Shown: in pieces, positions 16,048 to 24,242 of the stretch | Position numbering within the stretch: the first letter of the stretch is position 1 | Layout of the letters: each line of letters begins with the position of its first letter | Source: Dyella sp. SG609 | Lineage (GTDB): Bacteria; Pseudomonadota; Gammaproteobacteria; Xanthomonadales; Rhodanobacteraceae | Direction: 5' to 3' | NCBI RefSeq assembly: GCF_012275375.1 | Contig: NZ_JAAZQJ010000001.1 | Span: 62,001 to 126,000 of the forward strand | DNA length: 64,000 nucleotides | Notes under the pieces: generated by a model | Databases searched by the model: none | What the model saw: the letters and a program-made list of their open reading frames with translations, nothing else | What the model was told of the DNA's origin: nothing | Program-made: the position numbers and the translations under genes

Positions 16048-17340
16048 TCAAGGCAGGTTGTCGAGGTCGACGTCCGGCGGCGTGCCATTGGCCGTGCGCA
16101 CGAAGGTCTGACCCGATGCGACGGACGGCGTAAAGAACCCGTCGTTGCGCAGATAGAACGCGTTGCCGCCGTTCAGGCCCCCGGCGAAATCCAGGCGCTG
16201 CTTGTTCAGGCCGGTGGGGTCGACGTCGTAGTAGGCCGAGGTCAGCTCGGTCCACGCTCCACCTGCGGGCTTGGCCCACTCGTTGCCGTAGGTGGCGCGG
16301 CGGCCGATAAAGCCGTGGTCCGGATCGAACGATTCCAGGAACGAATACAGGCCCTTCAGATACGTCGCCACGCCGGGATATTTCCAGGTGGCGATCAGAT
16401 GCCAACTGCAATTGCCGTGCGAGCTGTGCGCATTGCACTGTCCGCGCGAGGCCGCATCGGCGAACCACGAACTGAACAGCGTATTGCCCGCATCGTCGAG
16501 CTGCGCGCGAGTGATGAAGCGATAGGTATGGCCCGCTTCCCACGGGTAGACCAGGTAGCTCTGGCCGCCGGTGCCTTCGCCGCCGAAGCCATTGGTGGTG
16601 ACGCCGGGACCTTTGCGCACCAGGGTAGTGCTGCCGCCGCTCGGCGGGTCCCATACCGAGAACAGCACGCGGCGTTCGGTGGGCGAGTTCACCTGGATGC
16701 CGAAGTAGCCGACGTTGAAGCCGTTGGCCATGTAGTACGAGCCAACCGGATCCTCGCCCACCGGCACGGTGATCTCGCTGTAGAAGTATTCGGTATTCGC
16801 CGGTGCCTTGAAGCCCAGGTGCACCGAGGGACCGCGGCGCGACCAGTAGAAATTGTCCGGATCGTTGGCGTAGGTCAGGCCAGCCGCGGCGGCGCTGCCG
16901 GAGACCTGCAGGCCGCTGATGTCGCCGTAGTAGCTGCCGTCGGTGGACACGCCCTGCAGATCCACGCGCACATAGCCAGGCTGCGCCACGGTAAAGCTGC
17001 CGGCGTCGAACGGACCGGCCGCGGCGCTGCTGAGGTTGGCCAGGCGCGACTGGCCGTTCACCGACACCTCCACCGTGCTGTGGCTGGCGCCGCCGAGCGA
17101 ACCGACCAGGGCGAGTTTCAGTTCGCCGGCCTGCTGCACGTCGAAGAACACGCTGACCACGGCCTTGTTGGAATCCCAGTTGTGCAGGCCGTCGTCGGCG
17201 ATGGTCTCGTCGTCGGTGGGCGCGGGATGAGTGACGTAGGCGTTGCCGCCGAGCGGCACAGTGTTGGTTGCGTCCTGCGCCATGGCGGCGCCGGACATGG
17301 CAAGCAGCGCGACGAGGCTGCGGTACATGATCGATCGCAT
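16048..17340 (-). CDS. exported DUF5077-DUF3472 protein, paralogue 1
   Basis: 430 residues from the ATG at 17338-17340, with GGGAGG 6 bases upstream. A signal peptide ends AAMAQ. Residues about 25-150 form a DUF5077-type jelly-roll (TVPLGGNAYVTHPAPTDDET, GLHNWDSNKAVVSVFFDVQQ), probably carbohydrate-binding. The rest is DUF3472 (YFYSEITVPVGEDPVGSYYM, ANGFNVGYFGIQV, RRVLFSVWDPP). It is a close relative of the gene at 17408, but carries an extra loop with two cysteines (RGQCNAHSSHGNC). Such proteins occur in polysaccharide-use loci. The function is probably glycan binding or cleavage, unproven. Confidence 0.85.
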   Translation of the reverse strand: MRSIMYRSLVALLAMSGAAMAQDATNTVPLGGNAYVTHPAPTDDETIADDGLHNWDSNKAVVSVFFDVQQAGELKLALVGSLGGASHSTVEVSVNGQSRLANLSSAAAGPFDAGSFTVAQPGYVRVDLQGVSTDGSYYGDISGLQVSGSAAAAGLTYANDPDNFYWSRRGPSVHLGFKAPANTEYFYSEITVPVGEDPVGSYYMANGFNVGYFGIQVNSPTERRVLFSVWDPPSGGSTTLVRKGPGVTTNGFGGEGTGGQSYLVYPWEAGHTYRFITRAQLDDAGNTLFSSWFADAASRGQCNAHSSHGNCSWHLIATWKYPGVATYLKGLYSFLESFDPDHGFIGRRATYGNEWAKPAGGAWTELTSAYYDVDPTGLNKQRLDFAGGLNGGNAFYLRNDGFFTPSVASGQTFVRTANGTPPDVDLDNLP

Positions 17341-17407
17341 GATTCCCTCCCAGTGGATGACGGTGGTGCGTCCCGCGGCCGGCGCGGGATAAAGCGGCGC
17401 GGCTGCC

Positions 17408-18658
17408 TCAGGGCAGGGCGTTGAGATCGATGTCCGGCGCGGTGCCGTTCGCGCTGCGCACGAAGGTCTGGCCGGAAGCGACGGATGGCGTAAAGAAGCC
17501 GTCGTTGCGCAGATAGAACGCGTTGGCGCCGCTGACGCCGCCGGCGAAATCCAGGCGCTGCCTGTTGAGGCCGGTGGGGTCGACGTCGTAATACGCGGAG
17601 GTGAGCTCAGTCCAGGCACCGCCCGCCGGTTTCGCCCACTCGTTGCCGTAGGTGGCGCGGCGTCCGATATAGCCGCGTTCCGGATCGAAGCATTCCAGGA
17701 ACGAATACAGCCCGCTGAGATAAGTGCTGGTGCCGGGGTATTGCCAGGTGGCGATCAGGTTCCAGGTGGCCGGCGTGGCGGCGTCGGAAAACCACGACGT
17801 GTACTGCGTATTGCCGTTGCCATCCGGTTGCGCGCGGGTAAGGAAGCGATAGGTGTGGCCCGCCACCCAGTTGAAGACCAGGTAGCTCTGGCCGCCGGTG
17901 CCTTCGCCGCCGAAGCCATTGGTGGTGACGTTGGCGCCCTTGCGCACCAGGGTGGTGCTGCCGCTCGGCGGATCCCACACCGAGAACAGCACGCGCCGTT
18001 CGGTGGCGGAATTCACCTGCATGCCGAAGTAGCCGACGTTGAAGCCGTTGGCCATGAAGTAGGAGCCGATCGCGTCCTGCCCGGCGGGGACGTTGATCTC
18101 GCTGTAGAAGTATTCGGTGTTGGCGGGCGCGGTGAAGCCCAGGTGCACCGAGGGGCCGCGGCGCGACCAGTAGTAGTTGGCCGAATCATTGGCGTAAGTC
18201 ACGCCCGCGTTGGTGGCGCTGCCGGAAACCTGCAGGCCGCTGATGTCGCCGTAGTAGCCGCCGTTGGTGGACACGCCTTGCAGATCCACCTTGACGTAGC
18301 CCGCCTGCGCCACGCTGAAGTTGCCCGCACTGAACGGACCCGGCGAGGTGCTGCTGAGATTCACGTTGTGCGACTGGCCGGCGACGGTGACTTTCACCGT
18401 GCTGCTGCTGGCGCCGTTGAGCGCGCCGGCCAGGGCAAGCGACAAGGTGCCGGCCTGCTGCACGTCGACGTAGACGCTGATCACCGCCTGGCTGGAATTC
18501 CAGTTGTGCAGGCCGGTGTCGTTGATCAGTTCGTTCGCGCCGGACGAGGCTTGCGTGATGAAGGCATTGCCACCCAGCGGCACGGTACTGGTGGCTGCGT
18601 GCGCGGCGGTGGATATCGCAAACAGCAAGGCGAGGCTTTGGTACGCAATCGATCGCAT
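17408..18658 (-). CDS. exported DUF5077-DUF3472 protein, paralogue 2
   Basis: 416 residues with signal peptide ending TAAHA, and the same domain order as its neighbour at 16048: N-terminal jelly-roll (NAFITQASSGANELINDTGL), then DUF3472 (YFMANGFNVGYFGMQVNSAT, YGNEWAKPAGGAWTELTSAY). The ribosome-binding region GGGAGG-N6-ATGCGATCGAT is nearly identical in both genes, which supports a recent tandem duplication that included the leader. The 67-base gap suggests one transcript starting from the operator-rich region 18670-18850, and probably control by the AgaR-type repressor. Confidence 0.85.
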   Translation of the reverse strand: MRSIAYQSLALLFAISTAAHAATSTVPLGGNAFITQASSGANELINDTGLHNWNSSQAVISVYVDVQQAGTLSLALAGALNGASSSTVKVTVAGQSHNVNLSSTSPGPFSAGNFSVAQAGYVKVDLQGVSTNGGYYGDISGLQVSGSATNAGVTYANDSANYYWSRRGPSVHLGFTAPANTEYFYSEINVPAGQDAIGSYFMANGFNVGYFGMQVNSATERRVLFSVWDPPSGSTTLVRKGANVTTNGFGGEGTGGQSYLVFNWVAGHTYRFLTRAQPDGNGNTQYTSWFSDAATPATWNLIATWQYPGTSTYLSGLYSFLECFDPERGYIGRRATYGNEWAKPAGGAWTELTSAYYDVDPTGLNRQRLDFAGGVSGANAFYLRNDGFFTPSVASGQTFVRSANGTAPDIDLNALP

Positions 18659-18746
18659 GACTCCCTCCCAAGTAGTGACGTTTCGATTCGTCAGGCGGAC
18701 CGCCCCCAGCGGTCCGGTGTTGCGGGTCAGGCAGGTTTCGCGTCGC

Positions 18747-18860
18747 GTCGACCGTTATTCCGGTTTCGTTTTCGTTTTAAGCGAAAATGAAAGTTATTGA
18801 TTCAAAACGGAAGTTAATCGACGAAAATCGGAGAATAATGAAAGTTATCGGCGATGCAAG
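18747..18860. promoter_or_regulatory. AT-rich promoter with candidate AgaR operators
   Basis: An AT-rich island upstream of the DUF3472 pair. It holds direct repeats AATGAAAGTTAT at 18786-18797 and 18837-18848 with a diverged copy (CGGAAGTTAAT) around 18808-18818. Read on the minus strand these are (A/T)AACTTTCATT units, which resemble the CTTTC-type operators of enterobacterial AgaR. TTTCGTTTTCGTTTT with CGAAAA on the other side adds a further inverted element near 18763-18788. Confidence 0.55.
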
Positions 18861-18901
18861 TGCTGCGCATCGCAGTAGCGCGATGAAGGGGGAGGGGGCG
18901 C

Positions 18902-18990
18902 CGTAGGTTGGGGTGAGCGCAGCGAACCCCAACACGCTCCATGCAGGCGCGACGCATCGTTGGGGTTCGCCGCGCTCACCCCAACCTACG
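18902..18990. repeat. paired REP-like element, copy 2
   Basis: Left unit 18902-18933 (CGTAGGTTGGGGTGAGC...GAACCCCAAC), right inverted unit 18959-18990, spacer about 25 bases. It lies after the agaR stop codon and before the DUF3472 promoter region. Confidence 0.85.
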
Positions 18991-19008
18991 TCGTGCGCTG
19001 CTAAGGAT

Positions 19009-19815
19009 TCAGACCAGCATCACTTCCACGCCCGCCGCACGCAGTGCTTCCACTGCCTTCGGCTCGGCGCTGTTGTCGGTGATCACGCGATGCAATTGCT
19101 GCACGGGCGTGATCACCGAGAGGCTGCGCTGCCCCAGCTTGCTCGCGTCGAACACCGCGATGGTTTCGCGCGATACGCGGATCATCAGCGCATTGAGCGA
19201 AGCTTCCAGCGGATCCGGCGTGGTGACGCCCACCACCGGATCGAGTCCATCCACGCCCAGAAACAGCTTGTCGGCGGAAAGCTTGGCCAGCGCCTGTTCC
19301 GCGTCGGGGCCGACCAGCGAATACGAGGTCTCGCGCAGCAGGCCGCCCAGCATCATCACGCGGATATTGGAAAGGCCCGACAGCTCCAGCGCGATATTCA
19401 GCGCATTGGTGATCACGGTCAGCGACTCGAATTTCTGCTGGCGGATCTGCCGCGCGATCTCCACCGTGGTGGAGCCGGAATCGAGAATCACCGTTTCGCC
19501 ATTCTGGATCAGCCGCGCCGCGGCTTGGCCGATGCGCAGCTTCTGCGCGTGATGGCGCGTCTCCTTGATGTTCAGCGGCGTGTCGTGCGCATTGGGCGCG
19601 GTGGCGGGCAGGGCGCCGCCGTGCGAGCGGGCGATGGCCGACGTGCGCGCCAGCGATTCGAGGTCGTTGCGGATGGTGACGGCCGAGGTGCTGAACTGCC
19701 TGGCCAGCTCTTCCACCGTGGCCCGGCCCTGCTTCTCGACGTATTCGACGATCAGGCGGCGACGCTCTTCCACCAGCAGGCGGCGCGTCGGGGCGGAGGC
19801 TCGGTTTGGAGTCAT
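19009..19815 (-). CDS. agaR: DeoR-family repressor, AgaR-like
   Basis: A 268-residue DeoR/AgaR regulator. N-terminal winged helix is at residues 34-52 (VEELARQFSTSAVTIRNDL). The C-terminal sugar-phosphate sensor domain has VILDSGSTTVEIAR, LFLGVDGLDP and a final AGVEVMLV, closely following E. coli AgaR, which responds to amino-sugar phosphates. Its start overlaps the stop of the amidohydrolase by ATGA, so the two are translationally coupled. Likely targets are the DUF3472 promoter at 18750-18850 and the aldolase/agaS divergent region around 22000-22100, both rich in TTTC/GAAA elements. It could also serve a related hexose phosphate. Confidence 0.85.
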   Translation of the reverse strand: MTPNRASAPTRRLLVEERRRLIVEYVEKQGRATVEELARQFSTSAVTIRNDLESLARTSAIARSHGGALPATAPNAHDTPLNIKETRHHAQKLRIGQAAARLIQNGETVILDSGSTTVEIARQIRQQKFESLTVITNALNIALELSGLSNIRVMMLGGLLRETSYSLVGPDAEQALAKLSADKLFLGVDGLDPVVGVTTPDPLEASLNALMIRVSRETIAVFDASKLGQRSLSVITPVQQLHRVITDNSAEPKAVEALRAAGVEVMLV

Positions 19816-21014
19816 GGAAGGCCTAGAAGTCGTGCGGCGTTGTCATGGTATACCTTGCGCAGGATAGCGTCTGGCAGGTCCAGCCCATAGATGGACCAGC
19901 GCCCTTGCGGCGGGGTTTCCGCGGGGGCGTAGTCGAAGTACTCGTCGTCGGTTTCCAGGAAGCGGTAGTAGATCTCGTACAGCGCGTCGCCGAACAGCTG
20001 CTGCGGCACGTCGTCGCCCCAGGGCGAGGGCACCGCATCGGTGCCGAACAGGATGCGGTCCTGGAAGCGCTCGAAGAAGCGCCGCGCCGTGCGCGGCTGG
20101 CGGCCCAGCTCGCCGATGCGCGCGCTGATGTCCACCAGGGTATTGGGATAGCGCTCCAGGCAGGCCGCCACGGCTGCGAGGTTTTCCGCGCCGTTGCCCA
20201 CATGCATCAGCGCGAAGGTGGTGTTCGGGTGGCGTGCGATCAGGCGGTCGCGCGCGGCGATCAGTTCGGCATTGCTGGGGAATTCCGGGCCGTAGAACGA
20301 CCAGTCCGGATGCCTCGCCAATTCCTCGTAGCGCTCGTTGCCCGCGTCGGTGGGCAGGAAGAACGCCTCCGGATCGGAGACGTGCATGAACACCGGCAAG
20401 CCCAGCGCGGCGCAGGTTTCCCACATCGGGTCGAAGCGGCGGTCGTCGATCGCCACCAGCGGGCCGTCGTCGATGTGCTCGCGCAGGTACAGGCCCAGCG
20501 TCTTCAACAGCTTCAGGCCGCGCGCGCCGGTGCGGTGGGCATGCGCGATGGCGTCGGCCTGGCGGTTGGCATAGTCGGCTTCGCCGAACAGGCCGAACGA
20601 GGGTTCGGTCAAGGTGAGGAAGCGGCCGGGCGCGGCCTGGTCGAAGGTGCGGATGGCCTGCTCCAGCCCCGCGCCGGTGCCGCCGGTGAGGTTGACCAGG
20701 GTGCGGATGCCCTTGCGGTCCATTACCGGCAACAGGTCTTCCGGTTGCGCGAAGATGGTGATTTCCTCGCCCACCGACACGCCGTTGCGCACGTTGGCGG
20801 TCCAGGTGAGGTGGGTGTGCATGTCGATCACCGGGAAGCGCGGGCGCTCCACCCGGGTCTGCTTCACGTGCAGCATGCTGCGCGGCTTGAAGTCGAACAG
20901 GCGCAGGCTGCTCTTGCTCTCGTCCGGCGCGGTGGCGAGCTGGTTCTTGCCGCTGTCGATGCGGACAGTGCCGGCGCCGGTGGGCGGGGAGCAGCAGAGG
21001 CAGGGTTTGGGCAT
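19812..21014 (-). CDS. amidohydrolase_2 family hydrolase
   Basis: 400 residues from the ATG at 21012-21014; the frame continues upstream into a REP element, which is not coding. Metal-binding motifs of the amidohydrolase_2 (COG2159-like) barrel are present: HTH in VIDMHTHLTW, His in PVFMHVSDPE, His in FALMHVGNGAE and Asp in RILFGTDAVPSP. The enzyme is probably cytosolic and would act on a carboxylate, amide or lactone. It is coupled to agaR by overlapping ATGA and sits beside galactosamine-phosphate genes. No NagA/AgaA-type deacetylase is present in the window, so it could fill that step, but this is conjecture. Uronate-type lactone hydrolysis is an alternative. Confidence 0.75.
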   Translation of the reverse strand: MPKPCLCCSPPTGAGTVRIDSGKNQLATAPDESKSSLRLFDFKPRSMLHVKQTRVERPRFPVIDMHTHLTWTANVRNGVSVGEEITIFAQPEDLLPVMDRKGIRTLVNLTGGTGAGLEQAIRTFDQAAPGRFLTLTEPSFGLFGEADYANRQADAIAHAHRTGARGLKLLKTLGLYLREHIDDGPLVAIDDRRFDPMWETCAALGLPVFMHVSDPEAFFLPTDAGNERYEELARHPDWSFYGPEFPSNAELIAARDRLIARHPNTTFALMHVGNGAENLAAVAACLERYPNTLVDISARIGELGRQPRTARRFFERFQDRILFGTDAVPSPWGDDVPQQLFGDALYEIYYRFLETDDEYFDYAPAETPPQGRWSIYGLDLPDAILRKVYHDNAARLLGLP

Positions 21015-21032
21015 GTGAGCGTTTTCTGGTCG

Positions 21033-21121
21033 CGTAGGTTGGGGTGAGCGCAGCGAACCCCAACGTGGTGACGGCGGTGCACGGGTTGTTGGGGTTCGCC
21101 TGCGGCTCACCCCAACCTGCG
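21033..21121. repeat. paired REP-like element, copy 3
   Basis: Left unit 21033-21064 and inverted right unit 21088-21121, spacer 23 bases. It fills the gap between the aldolase stop and the amidohydrolase start on the minus strand, so it would be transcribed in the operon mRNA and could separate expression of the two halves. Confidence 0.85.
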
Positions 21122-21129
21122 TCCGACGA

Positions 21130-22047
21130 TCAGCGCGGGTACCTGGCCATGATCTTGTGCACCTCGTGCACCAGCGCCACCGCCTGGTCCAGCGGGCGCA
21201 GCCACATGTTGCGGCCGAACATCACGCCCTGCGCGCCGGAGGCCATGTAGAACTCGACCTTGCGCAGCACCGCCGCATCGTCGTCGTTCTTCTCGCCGCC
21301 GGAGAACAGCACCATGGTGCGGCCGGCCGAGCGCACCACGCGTTCGGCACGCGCGGCGGCATCTTCCTGCAGCTGGTCGTACGGTGCCGGTGCATTCGTG
21401 CGGTGGTCGTTGGGCTCGTGCAGCTTGACGATGTCCGCGCCCATCTCGATCGCCACGCGCGCCGCGTAGTCCTGCGCGAACAGGCTGTTCTTGCCGCCCT
21501 TCGCCTCGATCGCCTCGCCGCGCGGATACGACCACATCACCAGCGGCATGCCGTAGCGCTCGCAGTCCTGGCGCACCTTTTCGAACTGGCGGATCTCGTC
21601 CGCCTGGCGCGGCGAACCCACATACATGGTGTAGCCCACCGCGTCGGCGCCCAGGCGCACCGCATCCTCGACCGAAGCGAACAGCGGCGAGGTGGCTTCC
21701 GCGTCGCTGGGGATATTGGTCTTGCCGTTGAGCTTGAGGATCAGCGGAATGCGCCCGCAGTACTCGCCCATGTACTTCTCGGCCAGGCCTACGCCCAGCG
21801 CGATGGCGGAGAAGTTGCCTTCCACGGCGAGGCGGAACTGGTAGTCCGGATCGATCGCGGGCGGGTTGGGGAAGAAATCGGTCGGGCCGTGTTCCAGGCC
21901 CTGGTCCAGCGGCAGCACCAGCAGGCTGCCGTTGCGCGGGCCATGGCCGTACAGCAGGCGCCACAGGCGGGTGCGCTTGCCGTGTGAAAGCGCCAATTTC
22001 GAAAACCGTTCGGAAGTTTTCGAAAGGGCTTGTGTGCTCTGAATCAT
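21130..22047 (-). CDS. class I (DhnA/FbaB-type) aldolase
   Basis: 305 residues with the class I fructose-bisphosphate aldolase pattern of the DhnA/archaeal type: LLVLPLDQGLEHGPTDF, IPLILKLNGKT, PLVMWSYPRG, GADIVKLHEPND and MVLFSGGEKNDDD. These enzymes form a Schiff base with a lysine and cleave ketose bisphosphates to dihydroxyacetone phosphate and glyceraldehyde-3-phosphate. In this context tagatose-1,6-bisphosphate is the likely substrate, completing the AgaS pathway. The gene is divergent from agaS with only 57 bases between the starts, an arrangement suited to shared control. Its first 20 codons contain two TTTCGAAA palindromes. Confidence 0.85.
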   Translation of the reverse strand: MIQSTQALSKTSERFSKLALSHGKRTRLWRLLYGHGPRNGSLLVLPLDQGLEHGPTDFFPNPPAIDPDYQFRLAVEGNFSAIALGVGLAEKYMGEYCGRIPLILKLNGKTNIPSDAEATSPLFASVEDAVRLGADAVGYTMYVGSPRQADEIRQFEKVRQDCERYGMPLVMWSYPRGEAIEAKGGKNSLFAQDYAARVAIEMGADIVKLHEPNDHRTNAPAPYDQLQEDAAARAERVVRSAGRTMVLFSGGEKNDDDAAVLRKVEFYMASGAQGVMFGRNMWLRPLDQAVALVHEVHKIMARYPR

Positions 22048-22104
22048 TTCGAATACCCTGCGTTTCGTGATCGAACGGTTTCACATTCGAGCGAAACGGC
22101 CGAA
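21997..22104. promoter_or_regulatory. divergent control region with TTTCGAAA motifs
   Basis: TTTCGAAA occurs at 21997-22004 and 22018-22025 (21 bases apart, two helical turns), TTTCGAAT at 22047-22054, TTTCG at 22063 and CGAAA near 22092. They flank and overlap the starts of the aldolase (-) and agaS (+). The repeated half-site points to cooperative binding of a sugar-phosphate repressor, most simply AgaR. Confidence 0.5.
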
Positions 22105-23307
22105 ATGTCAATAGTTGATAAGAAAACGAAAGAAAACGACGGTCTTTCCGGACTGCGCAGCCGTCCCGTGGCGGAGCAGCAGACGGCCGGCTATGCCGAC
22201 ACCTTGCGCGAGGTGCTGCAGCAGCCAGCCACCTGGCGCGGCACCGCGGCCCTGCTGCGCGAGCCGGCGGTGCGCGAGCGGCTGGCGCGCGCCATGTCGC
22301 CGCGGCCGCCGCACATCGTGCTGACCGGTTCGGGCAGCTCCATGTATATCGGCGAATGCCTGGCGCCCACGCTGCAGGAGGGCCTGGGCATTCCCGCGCA
22401 GGCGATCGCCGCCGGCACCTTGCTTACGCACTGGCGCGGCGTGCTGCCGCCGGGCGAGGGCCTGCTGATCTCGCTGGCGCGTTCGGGCGACAGCCCCGAA
22501 AGCTGCGGCGTGGTGGACCGCGTGCTGGCCGATGCGCCGGCATGGCGGCACCTGGTGATCACCTGCAATGCCAACGGCAAGCTCGCCACGCGCTACAACC
22601 ACGATCCGCGCGTCACCGTGCTGGTGCTGGACGAGCGCACCAACGACCGCAGCCTGGTGATGACCAGCAGCTTTACCAACTTGCTGCTGGCCGGTTCCGG
22701 CCTGCTGCTGGACAGCGCCGGCGTGCTGACCGGGCAGGCCGTCGCCGCGCTGGCCGCGGTGGTCGACTACCTGTTCGACGAACAAGCCGTGGCGCTGGCG
22801 GAACTGGCTTCGCGCAACGTCGAGGGCGCGGTGTACCTGGGTAGCGGCGGCGGCATCGGCGCCGCGCACGAGGCAGCGCTGAAGATGGTGGAGATGACCG
22901 GCGGCAAGGTCATCACTATGGCCGAGACTTTCCTGGGCCTGCGCCACGGGCCGATGTCGAGCATCCGCCCCGGCACGCTGATCGTCGGCTTCCTGTCGGC
23001 GGATCCGGCGGTGCGCGGCTACGAGCTGGACCTGCTGCGCGAACTGGACCGCAAGCAGCTGGGCCTGGCCAAGCTGGTGGTGGGCGAGGGCATCCCCGCC
23101 GACGTACTGCGGCCCGGCGACGTGGCGATCGAACTCGCCGGCCTGGGCCACCACGGCGAACTGCCTTCGCTGCTGGCGGATGTGGCGGTGGGCCAGCTGC
23201 TGGCATTCTTCCGTTGCCTGCGTCTTGGCGATCGCCCCGACGCACCCTCGCAAGGCGTGCTCACGCGCGTGGTGCAGTCCTTCACGTTGCACGGAAACGG
23301 CGCGTGA
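22105..23307 (+). CDS. agaS: AgaS-type galactosamine-6-phosphate deaminase/isomerase (SIS)
   Basis: 400 residues with two SIS domains. The first carries HIVLTGSGSSMYIGECLAP and LISLARSGDSPESCGVVDRV; the second VYLGSGGGIGAAHEAALKMV and FLGLRHGPMSS. The order, the motif MTSSFTNLLLAG and the C-terminal TRVVQSFTLHG match AgaS, which converts D-galactosamine-6-phosphate to tagatose-6-phosphate and ammonia. The ATG at 22105 lacks a strong ribosome site. It heads a plus-strand run in which each gene overlaps the next (GTGA with the first kinase, ATGA with the second), so the three are one translationally coupled unit. Confidence 0.88.
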   Translation: MSIVDKKTKENDGLSGLRSRPVAEQQTAGYADTLREVLQQPATWRGTAALLREPAVRERLARAMSPRPPHIVLTGSGSSMYIGECLAPTLQEGLGIPAQAIAAGTLLTHWRGVLPPGEGLLISLARSGDSPESCGVVDRVLADAPAWRHLVITCNANGKLATRYNHDPRVTVLVLDERTNDRSLVMTSSFTNLLLAGSGLLLDSAGVLTGQAVAALAAVVDYLFDEQAVALAELASRNVEGAVYLGSGGGIGAAHEAALKMVEMTGGKVITMAETFLGLRHGPMSSIRPGTLIVGFLSADPAVRGYELDLLRELDRKQLGLAKLVVGEGIPADVLRPGDVAIELAGLGHHGELPSLLADVAVGQLLAFFRCLRLGDRPDAPSQGVLTRVVQSFTLHGNGA

Positions 23308-24242
23308 CGACGGCCGTGCCTGGACGCGTGCTGGTGGTGGGCGAGGTCAATGTCGACCTGGTCCTGAAAGGCCTGCATGCCGAGCCCGCGCCGGGCCAGG
23401 AAGTGCTGGCCGACGATTTCCTGATGACGCCGGGCAGTTCCTCGATGATCTGCGCGATGGGCCTGGCGCGGCTGGGCAATGCGGTGGCGTTCCATGGCCG
23501 GCTGGGTGCGGATGCGTGGGGGCACTATTGCCTCGGCGCCATGCGCGAGGCCGGCATCGATGTCGCTTCGCTGCAGCCGGAAGCCAGCTTGCGCACCGGC
23601 ATCACCGTCTCGCTGTCCACGCCGCGCGACCGTGCGCTGGTGACCTTCAGCGGCGCCATTGCGGCACTGCGCGCGGAAGATGTCAGCGATGCGCTGCTGG
23701 CGGGCGCGGGCCACCTGCATGTGTCTTCGTTCTATCTGCAGAAAGCGCTGCGGCCCGAGATCCGCCAACTGTTCGCGCGCGCCCGCGAGGCCGGGCTGAG
23801 CATCTCGCTGGACCCGGGTTTCGATCCCGAGCAGCGCTGGGGCGACGATCTGCGCGGCGTGCTCGAAGACGTCGACGTATTTCTGCCAAACGAAGAAGAG
23901 CTGCGCGCGCTGACCGGCGAGACCGACGTGCGCAAGGCGCTGGCCGCCCTGGACAACGGCCGCACCCTGATCGTGGCCAAGCGCGGCCGGCAAGGCTGCG
24001 CGGTGCTGCATGACGGCGCGCTGCTGATCGCACCGGCGCTCGCCATCGAAGCGGTGGACAGCACGGGTGCCGGCGACTCCTTCGATGCGGGCTTCCTGCA
24101 TGCGTGGCTGCGCCAGCTGCCGCTGCGCGACTGCCTGCGCTGGGGCAATGCCTGCGGCAGCCTGTCCACGCGCGGTATCGGCGGCACCACGCGCCAGGCC
24201 AGCGCGGACGAAGTCGCGGCCTTGCTGGCGGGCGCCGCATGA
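23304..24242 (+). CDS. PfkB/ribokinase-family sugar kinase
   Basis: 312 residues from a GTG that overlaps the agaS stop (GTGA). N-terminal ribokinase signature VVGEVNVDLVLKG and GLARLGNAVAFHGRLGADAW; C-terminal VDSTGAGDSFDAGFLHAWL carries the catalytic Asp (GAGD) and the anion hole. It is closer to general ribokinase/adenosine-kinase types than to FruK/LacC. With the second kinase assigned to tagatose-6-phosphate, this one could phosphorylate the incoming amino sugar (a GalNAc/GalN kinase). That substrate is inferred from context only. Confidence 0.85.
   Translation: MTTAVPGRVLVVGEVNVDLVLKGLHAEPAPGQEVLADDFLMTPGSSSMICAMGLARLGNAVAFHGRLGADAWGHYCLGAMREAGIDVASLQPEASLRTGITVSLSTPRDRALVTFSGAIAALRAEDVSDALLAGAGHLHVSSFYLQKALRPEIRQLFARAREAGLSISLDPGFDPEQRWGDDLRGVLEDVDVFLPNEEELRALTGETDVRKALAALDNGRTLIVAKRGRQGCAVLHDGALLIAPALAIEAVDSTGAGDSFDAGFLHAWLRQLPLRDCLRWGNACGSLSTRGIGGTTRQASADEVAALLAGAA

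Noticed and set aside
21015-21110. N-terminal extension of the amidohydrolase
   Set aside because: The extension translates a REP-like element (MSRRRTPT type); similar peptides appear at other copies of the repeat, so it is not coding.
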